This document shows, piece after piece, positions 1 through 8,032 of a DNA stretch of 34,832 bases. The DNA comes from Methylobacterium terricola (lineage in GTDB: Bacteria; Pseudomonadota; Alphaproteobacteria; Rhizobiales; Beijerinckiaceae): assembly GCF_006151805.1 (NCBI RefSeq), contig NZ_VDDA01000037.1:4799-39630 (forward strand), read 5' to 3'. The notes under the pieces are model-generated. The model was not told the origin of the DNA. It ran no database searches and saw only the letters and a program-made list of their open reading frames with translations. Numbering within the stretch: position 1 is the first letter of the stretch; every line of letters starts with the position of its first letter. A program made the position numbers and the translations under genes.

Positions 1-3000
1 GGTTGCCGGCGATGTCCTGGGCGGTGGCGGTGAGGGTGGTGGTGCCGTCCGGGAGCGGGGTCGTCAGCGCGAGCGTGAAGGTGCCCAGCGGCCCCGCCGT
101 CGTGGTGCCGAGGACCGTGCCGCCGCTCGAGACCGCGACGAGCGACCCGGCCTCCGCCGTGCCGGTCAGGGTCGGCGTCGGGCTGTTCGTCGGACCGAGG
201 GCCGCGATCACCGGCGCCGAGGGCGCACCGGTATCGACCGTGACGGTGGCGACGACCGAGGCGGGCGAGACGTTGCCGGCCGCGTCGCGGGCGGTGGCGG
301 TCAGGCTCGTGACGCCGTCGGCGAGCGGCGTGGTCGGCGCGAACGAGAAGGTGCCGTTGGGCAGCGCCACCGTCGTGCCGAGCACGGTGGTGCCGTCGAG
401 GATCGTCACCGTGGTGCCGGGCTCGGCCGTGCCGGTGAGGAGCGGCGTCGCGTCGTTGCCGAGCGGGACCGAGGCCAGGGCGGGCGCGGACGGGGCGACG
501 GTGTCGATCGTCAGCGACACCGGGGTGGAGACCAGGGAGACGTTGCCGGCCACGTCCCGGGCGGTCGCCGTGAGGATGGTGGTGCCGTCGAGGAGCGGCG
601 TCGTCGGGGTGAACGAGAAGGTGCCGTTGGCGCCCGCCACCGCCGTGCCGAGGACGGCACCGTTGCTGAGGAGGGTGACGGTGGAGCCGGGCTCCGTGAT
701 GCCGGTGACGGTCGGCGTCGCGTCGTTCGTCGGCGCGAGGGGGGTGAGGACCGGGATCCCGGGGGCCGCCGTATCGACGGTCACGCTGAGCGGGACGGAG
801 GGCGCGGAGGTGTTGCCGGCGATGTCCTGGGCGGTGGCGGTGAGGGTGGTGGTGCCGTCCGGGAGCGGGGTCGTCAGCGCGAGCGTGAAGGTGCCCAGCG
901 GCCCCGCCGTCGTGGTGCCGAGGACCGTGCCGCCGCTCGAGACCGCGACGAGCGACCCGGCCTCCGCCGTGCCGGTCAGGGTCGGCGTCGGGCTGTTCGT
1001 CGGGCCGAGGGCCGCGATCACCGGCGCCGAGGGCGCACCGGTATCGACCGTGACGGTGGCGACGACCGAGGCGGGCGAGACGTTGCCGGCCGCGTCGCGG
1101 GCGGTGGCGGTCAGGCTCGTGACGCCGTCGGCGAGCGGCGTGGTCGGCGCGAGCGAGAAGGTGCCGTTGGGCAGCGCCACCGTCGTGCCGAGCACGGTGG
1201 TGCCGTCGAGGATCGTCACCGTGGTGCCGGGCTCGGCCGTGCCGGTGAGGAGCGGCGTCGCGTCGTTGCCGAGCGGGACCGAGGCCAGGGCGGGCGCGGA
1301 CGGGGCGACGGTGTCGATCGTCAGCGACACCGGGGCGGAGACCAGCGAGACGTTGCCGGCCACGTCCCGGGCGGTCGCCGTGAGGATGGTGGTGCCGTCG
1401 AGGAGCGGCGTCGTCGGGGTGAACGAGAAGGTGCCGTCGGTGCCCGCCACCGCCGTGCCCAGGATGGTGCCGTTGCTGCGGATCGTGACGGTGGCCCCCG
1501 ACTCGGCGGTGCCGGTGAGGGCCGGCGTCGGATCGTTGGTGGGCGACGGCACGTCGAAGGCCGGGGCGACGGGGATCCCGGTATCGATCGTGAGGCTGAC
1601 GGCGACGGACGGGATCGAGAGGTTGCCGGCCGCGTCGCGCGCGGTCGCCGTGATGCTCGCCGTGCCGTCGGTGAGCGCCGTCGTCGGGGTGAGGGAGAAG
1701 CTGCCGTCGCCGAGCGCCGTGGTCGTGCCGAGGACGGTGACGCCGTTGAACAGCGTGACCGTCGAGCCCGCCTCCGCCGTGCCGGTGAGGGTCGGCGTCG
1801 GGCTGTTCGTCGGGCCGAGCCGCCTGACCACCGGCGCGCCCGGAGCCGTGAGGTCGATCTGCACCGGCACGGCCGCCGAGGCCGGGGACGCGTTGCCGAG
1901 CACGTCGCGGGCGACCGCCGTGAGGGCGTAGGTCCCCTCGGCGAGCGGCGTCGCCGGCGTGACGCTGAAGGCGCCGTTGGCATCCGCCAGCGCCGTGCCG
2001 AGCACGGTCGTGCCGTCGAGCAGCGTCACCGTGCTGCCCGCCTCCGCGGTGCCGGTGAGCGTCGGGGTCGAATCGCCGGTCAGGCCGCCGCCCGAGACGA
2101 AGGTCGGCGTGGGCGGCGGGGTCGTGTCGATCCGCAGGGCGACCGCCGCGGAGGCGGGGCTGGTGTTGCCGGCCGGATCGCGCGCCGTCGCCGTCAGGGA
2201 ATAGCTTCCGTCGGCGAGCGCGGCCGTCGGGGTGAACGAGAAGGTGCCGTTCGCCGCCGCGACCGCCGTGCCGAGCACGGCGCCGGCGTTGAGGATCGTG
2301 ACGGTCGCGCCGGCCTCCGCGGTGCCGATCAGCGTCGGGGTGTTGTCGGCGGTCGCCGCCGCGCCGACGATCAGCGTCGGGGCGAGCGGCGCGGCGAGGT
2401 CGATCACCGTCAGGGCGGGGATGGAGGGCGCGCTGATGTTGCCGGCCGCGTCGGTGGCGGTCGCCGTAAAGCTGTAGGAGCCGGCTGCGAGCGGGGTCGT
2501 AGGCGTGACCGCGTAGCTGCCGTTGGCGCCCGCGACCGCGGTGCCGATCGCCGTGACGCCATTGTAGACCGTGACCGTGCTGCCGGCCTCCGCCGTGCCG
2601 GTGATGGCCGGGGTCTGGCTGTTGGTCAGGCTCGGGGCCGTCACGGTCGGCACCGCGGGCGCGGTGGCGTCGATGGTCAGGGCCAGGGCGGCGGAGACCG
2701 GGCTGGTGTTGCCGGCGATGTCCCGGGCCGTCGCCGTCAGGTTGTACGTGCCCGGGCTGAGCGCGACGCCCGAGGTGACGCTGAAGCTCCCGTCGGAGGC
2801 GGCGACGGCGGCGCCGAGCACGAGGGCGCCGTTGAACAGCGTGACCGTGCTGCCGGCCTCGGCCCGGCCGGTGAGCGTCGGCCTGATGCTGTTCGTCAGC
2901 CCGGTGCCGGCGCTGAAGGTCGGGCTGGCCGGGGCCGCCGTGTCGATCTGCAGGGCGATCGGCGCGGAGGCGGCGCTGGTGTTGCCGGCCGGATCGCGCG

Positions 3001-3682
3001 CCGTCGCCGTCAGGGAATAGCTTCCGTCGGCGAGCGCGGCCGTCGGGGTGAACGAGAAGGTGCCGTTCGCCGCCGCGACCGCGCTGCCGAGCACGGCGCC
3101 GCCGTTGAGGATCGTGACGGTCGCGCCGGCCTCCGCGGTGCCGGTCAGCGTCGGGGTGTTGTCGGCGGTCGCCGCCGTGCCGGCGCTCAGCGTCGGGGCG
3201 ATCGGTGCGGTGATGTCGGCCGGGGAGGTCTGGATGTCGTCGATCGCGAAGTTGAAGGCGATGTCCACGTCGACGAGGCTGCGCGAGAAGACGCGGACCT
3301 CGGTGACGTTCTGCCAGGCGGGATCGGTGAAGTTCACCGTCTGGTCGCCGAGCCCGACGAGGCTGCCGTTCAGCTGCCGCGTCACCTCCACGCCGTTCCG
3401 GTAGCCGACGAAGACCGTGTTGCCGGCGACCGACGCGAACCGTTCGACCACGAGGCTGTCGAGGGCGAACGCGCCGCCGCCGGCCTGAGAGATCGAGAGA
3501 TAGCCGCCGCTGGCGTTGTTCAGGCCGAGCGCGGGGTCGCCGGCTCCGAGCAGCCCCGTCCTGGCGACGCTCAACGATCCGGTCGTGGCCCCTGCCGTGG
3601 TCCGGAATGCGTAGCTGAACCCTCCGATGGTCAGGGGGTTGCCGGAGGCGCCGTTGAAGCTGTCGAAGGTCTGCGTGGCCAT
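1..3682 (-). CDS. Giant Ig-like repeat surface/secreted protein (5' part, runs off window)
   Basis: Reading down from an ATG at 3682, the minus strand stays open to the window edge, so only the first ~1227 residues are seen. Residues 1 to ~150 (start MATQTFDSFNGAS) form a unique domain without repeats. It is followed by at least twelve Ig-like units of about 90 residues, each carrying a PTLTGTAEAG-type strand, a VLG turn, a GTF-F segment and a DG-Y/T-L-ATA-D-AGN ending. This is the Bap/RTX-adhesin type of bacterial Ig-like domain, normally used for adhesion or biofilm. There is no amino-terminal signal peptide, which for such proteins usually means type I secretion through a carboxyl-terminal signal; that end lies outside the window. 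The ribosome-binding site is weak. The plus-strand open frames across this region are shadows caused by GC bias. Confidence 0.88.
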   Translation of the reverse strand, partial: MATQTFDSFNGASGNPLTIGGFSYAFRTTAGATTGSLSVARTGLLGAGDPALGLNNASGGYLSISQAGGGAFALDSLVVERFASVAGNTVFVGYRNGVEVTRQLNGSLVGLGDQTVNFTDPAWQNVTEVRVFSRSLVDVDIAFNFAIDDIQTSPADITAPIAPTLSAGTAATADNTPTLTGTAEAGATVTILNGGAVLGSAVAAANGTFSFTPTAALADGSYSLTATARDPAGNTSAASAPIALQIDTAAPASPTFSAGTGLTNSIRPTLTGRAEAGSTVTLFNGALVLGAAVAASDGSFSVTSGVALSPGTYNLTATARDIAGNTSPVSAALALTIDATAPAVPTVTAPSLTNSQTPAITGTAEAGSTVTVYNGVTAIGTAVAGANGSYAVTPTTPLAAGSYSFTATATDAAGNISAPSIPALTVIDLAAPLAPTLIVGAAATADNTPTLIGTAEAGATVTILNAGAVLGTAVAAANGTFSFTPTAALADGSYSLTATARDPAGNTSPASAAVALRIDTTPPPTPTFVSGGGLTGDSTPTLTGTAEAGSTVTLLDGTTVLGTALADANGAFSVTPATPLAEGTYALTAVARDVLGNASPASAAVPVQIDLTAPGAPVVRRLGPTNSPTPTLTGTAEAGSTVTLFNGVTVLGTTTALGDGSFSLTPTTALTDGTASITATARDAAGNLSIPSVAVSLTIDTGIPVAPAFDVPSPTNDPTPALTGTAESGATVTIRSNGTILGTAVAGTDGTFSFTPTTPLLDGTTILTATARDVAGNVSLVSAPVSLTIDTVAPSAPALASVPLGNDATPLLTGTAEPGTTVTILDGTTVLGTTVALPNGTFSLAPTTPLADGVTSLTATARDAAGNVSPASVVATVTVDTGAPSAPVIAALGPTNSPTPTLTGTAEAGSLVAVSSGGTVLGTTTAGPLGTFTLALTTPLPDGTTTLTATAQDIAGNTSAPSVPLSVTVDTAAPGIPVLTPLAPTNDATPTVTGITEPGSTVTLLSNGAVLGTAVAGANGTFSFTPTTPLLDGTTILTATARDVAGNVSLVSTPVSLTIDTVAPSAPALASVPLGNDATPLLTGTAEPGTTVTILDGTTVLGTTVALPNGTFSFAPTTPLADGVTSLTATARDAAGNVSPASVVATVTVDTGAPSAPVIAALGPTNSPTPTLTGTAEAGSLVAVSSGGTVLGTTTAGPLGTFTLALTTPLPDGTTTLTATAQDIAGN
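2..1437 (-). repeat. Near-identical 810-bp tandem duplication (three Ig domains per copy)
   Basis: Bases 2-627 and 812-1437 match with four differences by eye (positions 194, 343, 526 and 536 against their +810 partners). The offset of 810 bp is exactly 270 codons, i.e. three 90-residue domains. Beyond ~628 the copies diverge quickly. This looks like a recent unequal-crossover expansion within the repeat gene. Confidence 0.85.
2161..3178 (-). repeat. Second duplicated Ig-domain block, 816 bp apart
   Basis: About 200 bp at 2161-2362 recurs at 2977-3178 with only a few changes. The spacing of 816 bp (272 codons) again spans three domains, but the sequence between the copies is not conserved, so this duplication is older or has been partly homogenised. 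Confidence 0.75.
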
Positions 3683-4677
3683 GGGATTTGCAACCTGCTG
3701 GCGTTGTTGCAACCCATAGTGGCGGACGCGACCGGGGCCGCAAGACCACAACCTGTGGTTATAAAATGTATGGTTAACGAATTATTCTGCTGTAATATCC
3801 GAGCTAAAGAGCGCGAGATTCGTCGCAGGGTAAGACGTCATTATGATCTATATTCATCGCGGCTCATGGATAGATTTAATCACTTGTCTTCTTGACGATA
3901 TATCCCGCATTCTCGATTGTGCTGAACGAGTATCGTCTTGCTTCTGGAGCTTCAGAGGCTGGTGCGCGGGGGCCGATCGTGGCAGGGCGAGTGCAGTCGC
4001 GGATGGATCCCGCCGATCGGGGACAACGGAATTCGCGGGCTCACCGCCGACCGACCGACTCGTCCGGCCCGCTTTCCGCACTCGCCTGCTTCCCGGCGGA
4101 TAGCCACAGCGGACGCTCATTCGCGTCTCGACGCCGCGGGACCGCCACACAACCGCACCCGAACCAGAATTGTTCGCACATAGATCAATATCGATCTGCA
4201 TTTTACGAATCACGGCACGCTGAAATGATCAATTTTTGTTTTGCCACAACAATTTTCCATCATTTTTTGCGCCTGAAGGCCCGGGGCCGACTTTCTCGAA
4301 CGACGCCAGCCCCAGTCGAAGGCCTATCTCAATGCGGCCACCCGCCACGGCACTCAACACCGGGCGAGCGGATCTGGTGCGAGTCCCGCGGCGATCGCGC
4401 CCGGTGCGCGGCGACAGGCGGGTGTCACCGCGGCCCCGGCACCAGCATCGCCTTCTGGTTGCAACGATCCCGCCACCCCGGCCGGGCAGGAGGCCGGCGA
4501 CGGGAAAGCGTCGCCGTGCGGGGTACAACCTGGACCGTCATCATGATCATCGCATTCGATGAAATGGCGACACGCCCGATCCATCGGTCATTAACCGTCC
4601 CGTCAATCTGGAGACACAACCTTGAACTAAAAAATCAACCAAAAGTTGCTCTAGGAACCAGCGATCTGGAGGCGCCT
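3683..4677. other. Intergenic region, AT-richer, no convincing gene
   Basis: About 1 kb between the divergent adhesin gene and the hypothetical gene at 4678. Two stretches (3755-3950 and 4190-4280) are much richer in A+T than the rest of the window. Short open frames on both strands lack Shine-Dalgarno sites and recognisable protein sequence. The adhesin promoter should lie near 3683-3800; I can point only to the inverted repeat at 3745-3759 and an adjacent ATTTTATAA stretch on the minus strand. Confidence 0.5.
3745..3759. promoter_or_regulatory. Inverted repeat, possible operator upstream of the adhesin gene
   Basis: The sequence reads ACCACA-ACC-TGTGGT, a perfect 6-bp inverted repeat with a 3-bp spacer, ~63 bp upstream of the adhesin start and abutting an AT-rich TTATAAAAT stretch. 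The position suits a regulator-binding site overlapping a promoter. It is short enough to occur by chance. Confidence 0.3.
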
Positions 4678-5064
4678 GTGTCTGCGTACGATTTCAACCG
4701 GACCGTCGTCGTCTGGGCCGATTTCGACCATCCGGAGTTCGGGCTCGCCCGCATCGAATCGGCCATCGAGGCCTACGACGCTCTGCACCGGGCTCGTTTC
4801 CTGGATGGCAGCAGGACGATCGCCCCGGAGCTGTGGCACGCGACCGAGCGGGCGATCGACCTGGCGCTCATCGATCCGTCCCCGGCGAATGTGAGCGCCG
4901 CCGAGCAGGCTCTCCTGGCCCTCGTCAAGCGCACGTCGCCGATTCCCAGGTCCGTCCGTCACCGGCTGGCCCCCGAAACCTGCTCGTCGAGCCCGCTCTC
5001 CCCCCGGGCCATCATCCGGGCGATGTGGCCGCAACACCTGATTCGGGAGCTGAGCAGGATCTGA
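4678..5064 (+). CDS. Hypothetical protein, 128 aa
   Basis: I do not recognise the family. The frame is open far upstream, but the GTG at 4678 is preceded at good spacing by CTGGAGG (4665-4671), and protein-like composition starts there. The product starts VSAYDFNRTVVVWADFDHP, is acidic and probably helical, and is cytoplasmic (no signal or membrane segment). The last ~35 residues (from about PETCSSS) look less protein-like, and the gene ends just before an IS5 fragment, so the original carboxyl end may have been replaced by rearrangement. The minus-strand frame opposite it is a read-through shadow from the DyP pseudogene. Confidence 0.5.
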   Translation: MSAYDFNRTVVVWADFDHPEFGLARIESAIEAYDALHRARFLDGSRTIAPELWHATERAIDLALIDPSPANVSAAEQALLALVKRTSPIPRSVRHRLAPETCSSSPLSPRAIIRAMWPQHLIRELSRI

Positions 5065-5358
5065 GCCGAAAGGGCTCGACCTCGCTTCGTCAGCTCGGGT
5101 CTCGACGCAGTCGCGAAGGCGGGACCCACGAGGACCGGTCTCGCCGTCGACGACGAGGTCGGGCGGCACGGTCGGAAGCGGCAGGCGGGCCACGCGAATC
5201 CCCCGCCCGGATGTCGGCCCGCACGGTGCCGCGGCGACCGCGCGGGACCGGTGCCAGGGTGGTGGCGTCGCACCGCCCAGGCAGGGAACTGATGCAAGCC
5301 TTGGCCGCAGCTCGCATCCTCCTCCTTGATGCAGGGTTTCCAGCGCAGGAGGATCGCG

Positions 5359-5606
5359 ATGGCCTGGCTGTTCCGGCTCTCGCATGACGCCTGGGCGCGG
5401 ATCGCGCCGCACCTGCCGCACGGCCAACCCGGCAAATCTCGGGTCGCCGACAGGCGGGTGATCAGCGCCATCCTGCATGGGCCGAAGCCCGGCTGCCGCT
5501 GGCAGGACACGCCGTCCGCCCAGTGCCCATACCTGACGGTCGACACCCGCATAACAGGTGGTCTCAGCGCCGGATCTGGCAGCGCCTGTTGGCCAAGATC
5601 GCAGAC
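5359..5606 (+). pseudogene. IS5-family (IS427-type) transposase, amino-terminal fragment
   Basis: The start MAWLFRLSHDAWARIAPHLP, followed by GQPGKSRV-DRRVISAILH and GCRWQDTPS, is the typical helical amino-terminal domain of IS5/IS427-group transposases. A GGAGG-like ribosome-binding site (around 5348) precedes the ATG. Near 5552-5560 a one-base deletion shifts the frame: the expected WSQRRIWQRLLAKIAD continues in another frame up to ~5606. The match then stops abruptly and merges into the DyP pseudogene on the opposite strand. The whole DDE catalytic part is missing, so it cannot transpose by itself. Confidence 0.8.
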
Positions 5607-6640
5607 AGGCTTTCCCGAGCGGGTCGGGGGCTGCTCCGGGAAACTGATGGTCGCCATTTGCATCTGTGAGTGTTGCTGGCGCGATCGACGTTACGAATTT
5701 AAAGCCATTACGTCTGTAAATATCGCCCGAGATCGCGGATTGTTCAGCGTCGGGAGAAAGTGAGACTGGAGTGCCGTCCTTCCATCGGCCAATGCATCGA
5801 GACGCCGCCTTCTCGGCTGTCCACGGCACACCCGTCGCAGCTGAGAGTTGCTGCGCAAGATCTGTCATAGCAGTCCAAAACGCACCCACGTTCTGGCTCA
5901 GCCTGCGCACAACTAGCAAAGATCCGTTCTTCGGAAATGGGTCGAGACCAACGATATCGCCAGGATTCTGTGTGTCATCTGGATTGAGCCCACAATAGAC
6001 GAACACGAACTGACCCGGCCCAGTGAGCCGCTGCCCTGGCCGCGCCCAAAGCGCACACTGCGGGTCGTCTTTATGATCGGCCCGCGGCGTGAGGTAGGTG
6101 TCAGCGTCAACCATGCCTCGCACGCCGGGCTGCGAGATGCCATCTACGAACCCGAAATGCTCTGTGTCGCGCGCGATCCGGCGACCGCATTCCTTAACCA
6201 CCACCGTGGCGGTATCGCCGAGCAATGCAAGATATCGATTGGCGCCTGCAAACACCTGATCTTTCACTAATGACGCAATTATCAGCAAGATGTCAGGTTC
6301 CCGATCAGGACTTTGCCCGAATTGCCAACCAAGCGGGTTTCCCTGCTGATCGACTGGATCTCCTAAAGCCGCCGCGCTTCCGGCCGGCCCCATGTGGAAA
6401 ATCGGATCGACGATCTTGCTGGGATCGCCGCCAAATCGAGCCAATCCGGCCGCGGAGAAAGCCAAGGCGACGTTTGGTGCCACGGTAGCCGTAGGCACCT
6501 CGCCGACAATCGCCGCAAGCCGAAGGGCTGCTTTTGCCTGCGCCGCCGATCGAACAGGCGTGACTTCAGCAGTGATTGTGCGCAACTTCGCCTGAGCGGC
6601 GGCTGCGCCCTCGTTCAAAAAGCCACCTCTCCGCCGTCAT
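5605..6640 (-). pseudogene. DyP-type heme peroxidase, truncated at both ends
   Basis: The minus strand encodes a clear DyP-type peroxidase: GFVDGISQPGVRG (the GxxDG motif with the distal catalytic Asp), PGQFVFVYCG, GSLLVVRRLSQ and SRCIGRWKDGTPV, ending GAAPDPLGKAC at 5605. In this family the next segment carries the proximal heme-ligand His; here it is replaced by an IS5 fragment, so no heme-binding enzyme can be made. At the other end the frame meets a TGA near 6638-6640. Homology begins immediately with a FLNEGAAAAQAK-like stretch, so the first ~40 residues of the fold are missing; the TTG at 6618 is not a convincing start. Intact relatives secreted or packaged in encapsulins oxidise dyes and phenolics. 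The frame continuing below 5605 is noise. Confidence 0.85.
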
Positions 6641-7020
6641 TCAGAGAGAGCGTCCGAACGAAGGCTCCGGAACCCAATCCTGCGGGTCCACAAGCCCCGA
6701 TGGTTGAAGCGCAGGCCCGTCGCCGTGTTCGGCCCGCCCGAACCACAGCGATCGCATCCGCCCGACAGACCACCGGCGCCGGCACCTGAGGCTTCGCCAA
6801 CGCCACCAGGAAACGCCCCTCCTCCGGGCCGCCGTCGGCCGTTCGATGCACCGTCGGATCACCCAGGTTGGCGACGCGACCTATTGCGCGTCACATTTCA
6901 TCGGTGCCGGATTCGAGAACAAGCCTGCTCAAAAGTGTGCCTTGTGTGTACAGGAGCGCCGTGCTCCTCTTCGGAGAACAACATCGTGCCACGAACAGTG
7001 GCTTCGTCGCGGGGCGTGAG
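6641..7020. other. Intergenic region upstream of the first BMP operon
   Basis: I see no protein-like frame here. Several short overlapping open frames on both strands are Arg/Pro/Ala-rich and have no family match. The stretch 6863-7020 is the likely leader and promoter region of the transporter operon, but I find no unambiguous -35/-10 pair, riboswitch or terminator. Confidence 0.45.
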
Positions 7021-8031
7021 ATGGATCTCGACCGGTTGAGCGCGAGCCGCAGAAGGGTGTTGGCCGGGATCGGCGCGGCCGGAGTCACCGGCCTGATGAG
7101 CGGTCCGGCCTGGGCCGCGAAGGCGCGGCCGGTCTCCGTCGCCCTCGTCGCCTCGGTGCCGATCGAGCAGCAATGGGTGAGCCGCATCCACCTCGCCCTG
7201 AAGGCGGCGGCCGCGCGGGGCGACATCACCTACGTCTATTCCGAGAACGTCGCCAACACCGACGCCGAGCGGGTGATCCGCGAATACGCCGAGGCCAAGA
7301 AGGATCTCGTCATTGCCGAGGCGTTCGGCCTGGAGCGGCCGGCGCGCAAGATCTCCGCGGACTACAAGGGGACCGCCTTCCTGATGGGCTCGTCCTTCCC
7401 GGCGCAAGCCCCGAACTTCTCGGTCTTCGACAACTACATCCAGGACGCGTCCTACCTGACCGGCATCGTGGCCGGGAAGGCGACCAAGTCGAACGTCATC
7501 GGCCTCGTCGGCGGCTACGCAATCCCGGAGGTCAACCGGCTGATGCACGCCTTCATGGCCGGGGCCAGGTCGGTCAATCCGGACGTCAAGTTCCTGATCT
7601 CGTTCATCAACTCGTGGTACGACCCGCCCAAGGCGAAGGAGACGGCCTTCGCGATGATCGAGCGCAAGGCCGACGTTCTCTACGCCGAGCGCTTCGGCGT
7701 CTCCGACGCCGCCAAGGAGCGCGGCGTCAAGGCGATCGGCAACGTCATCGATACGTCGAGCCAGTATCCCGGCACGGTGATCGCATCCGCACTCTGGCAC
7801 ATGGAGCCGACCATCGACCGCGCGGTTGCCAAGGTGATCGATGCGAGCTGGAGCGCGGAGGATTACGGCCCCTGGAGCGGCATGGCCAAGGGCGGCTGCT
7901 CGCTTGCCCCGCTCGACCCCGCCCTCGTCCCGCAAGCCGTGATCGACCAGGTGCGGGCGCGGGAGGCGGAGATCCGCTCGGGCGCCTTCAAGGTCGCCAT
8001 CGACGATTCCGAACCGAAGCCGACCGCCTGA
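7021..8031 (+). CDS. BMP-family ABC transporter substrate-binding protein (system 1)
   Basis: A periplasmic binding protein of the BmpA/PnrA (PF02608) type, 336 aa, the family that binds nucleosides and nucleobases for ABC import. SRRRVLAG at residues 9-16, a hydrophobic core and an AWA|AK cleavage region resemble a Tat signal, so it may be exported folded. Body segments such as YVYSENVANTD, DNYIQDASYLTG and NVIGLVGGYAIPEVNR fit the family. The classical ligand-loop motif (DxxFN near the start of the mature protein) is not evident; PIEQQWVSR stands there, hinting at an altered ligand. I chose the ATG at 7021 because the signal peptide starts there; the frame is open back to 6868. It heads a tight four-gene transporter operon. 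Confidence 0.87.
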   Translation: MDLDRLSASRRRVLAGIGAAGVTGLMSGPAWAAKARPVSVALVASVPIEQQWVSRIHLALKAAAARGDITYVYSENVANTDAERVIREYAEAKKDLVIAEAFGLERPARKISADYKGTAFLMGSSFPAQAPNFSVFDNYIQDASYLTGIVAGKATKSNVIGLVGGYAIPEVNRLMHAFMAGARSVNPDVKFLISFINSWYDPPKAKETAFAMIERKADVLYAERFGVSDAAKERGVKAIGNVIDTSSQYPGTVIASALWHMEPTIDRAVAKVIDASWSAEDYGPWSGMAKGGCSLAPLDPALVPQAVIDQVRAREAEIRSGAFKVAIDDSEPKPTA

Positions 8032-8032
8032 C

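Noticed and set aside
3..3404. Long plus-strand open frames opposite the Ig-repeat protein (e.g. repetitive Val/Pro/Ala-rich product)
   Set aside because: They are antisense shadows of a repetitive GC-rich gene; the minus-strand frame gives real Ig-like domains with a proper start.
3704..3895. Small plus-strand gene (63 codons) in the AT-rich leader
   Set aside because: No ribosome-binding site, unusual composition and overlap with the probable promoter region of the adhesin gene.
4300..4460. Possible riboswitch or tRNA-like fold in the GC-rich part of the first scar
   Set aside because: No cobalamin, purine or other riboswitch core and no tRNA T-arm could be assembled from the sequence.
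4651..5604. Carboxyl-terminal extension of the DyP peroxidase to 4651
   Set aside because: The residues after GKAC have no DyP features and run antisense to an IS5 fragment and another gene; it is accidental read-through.
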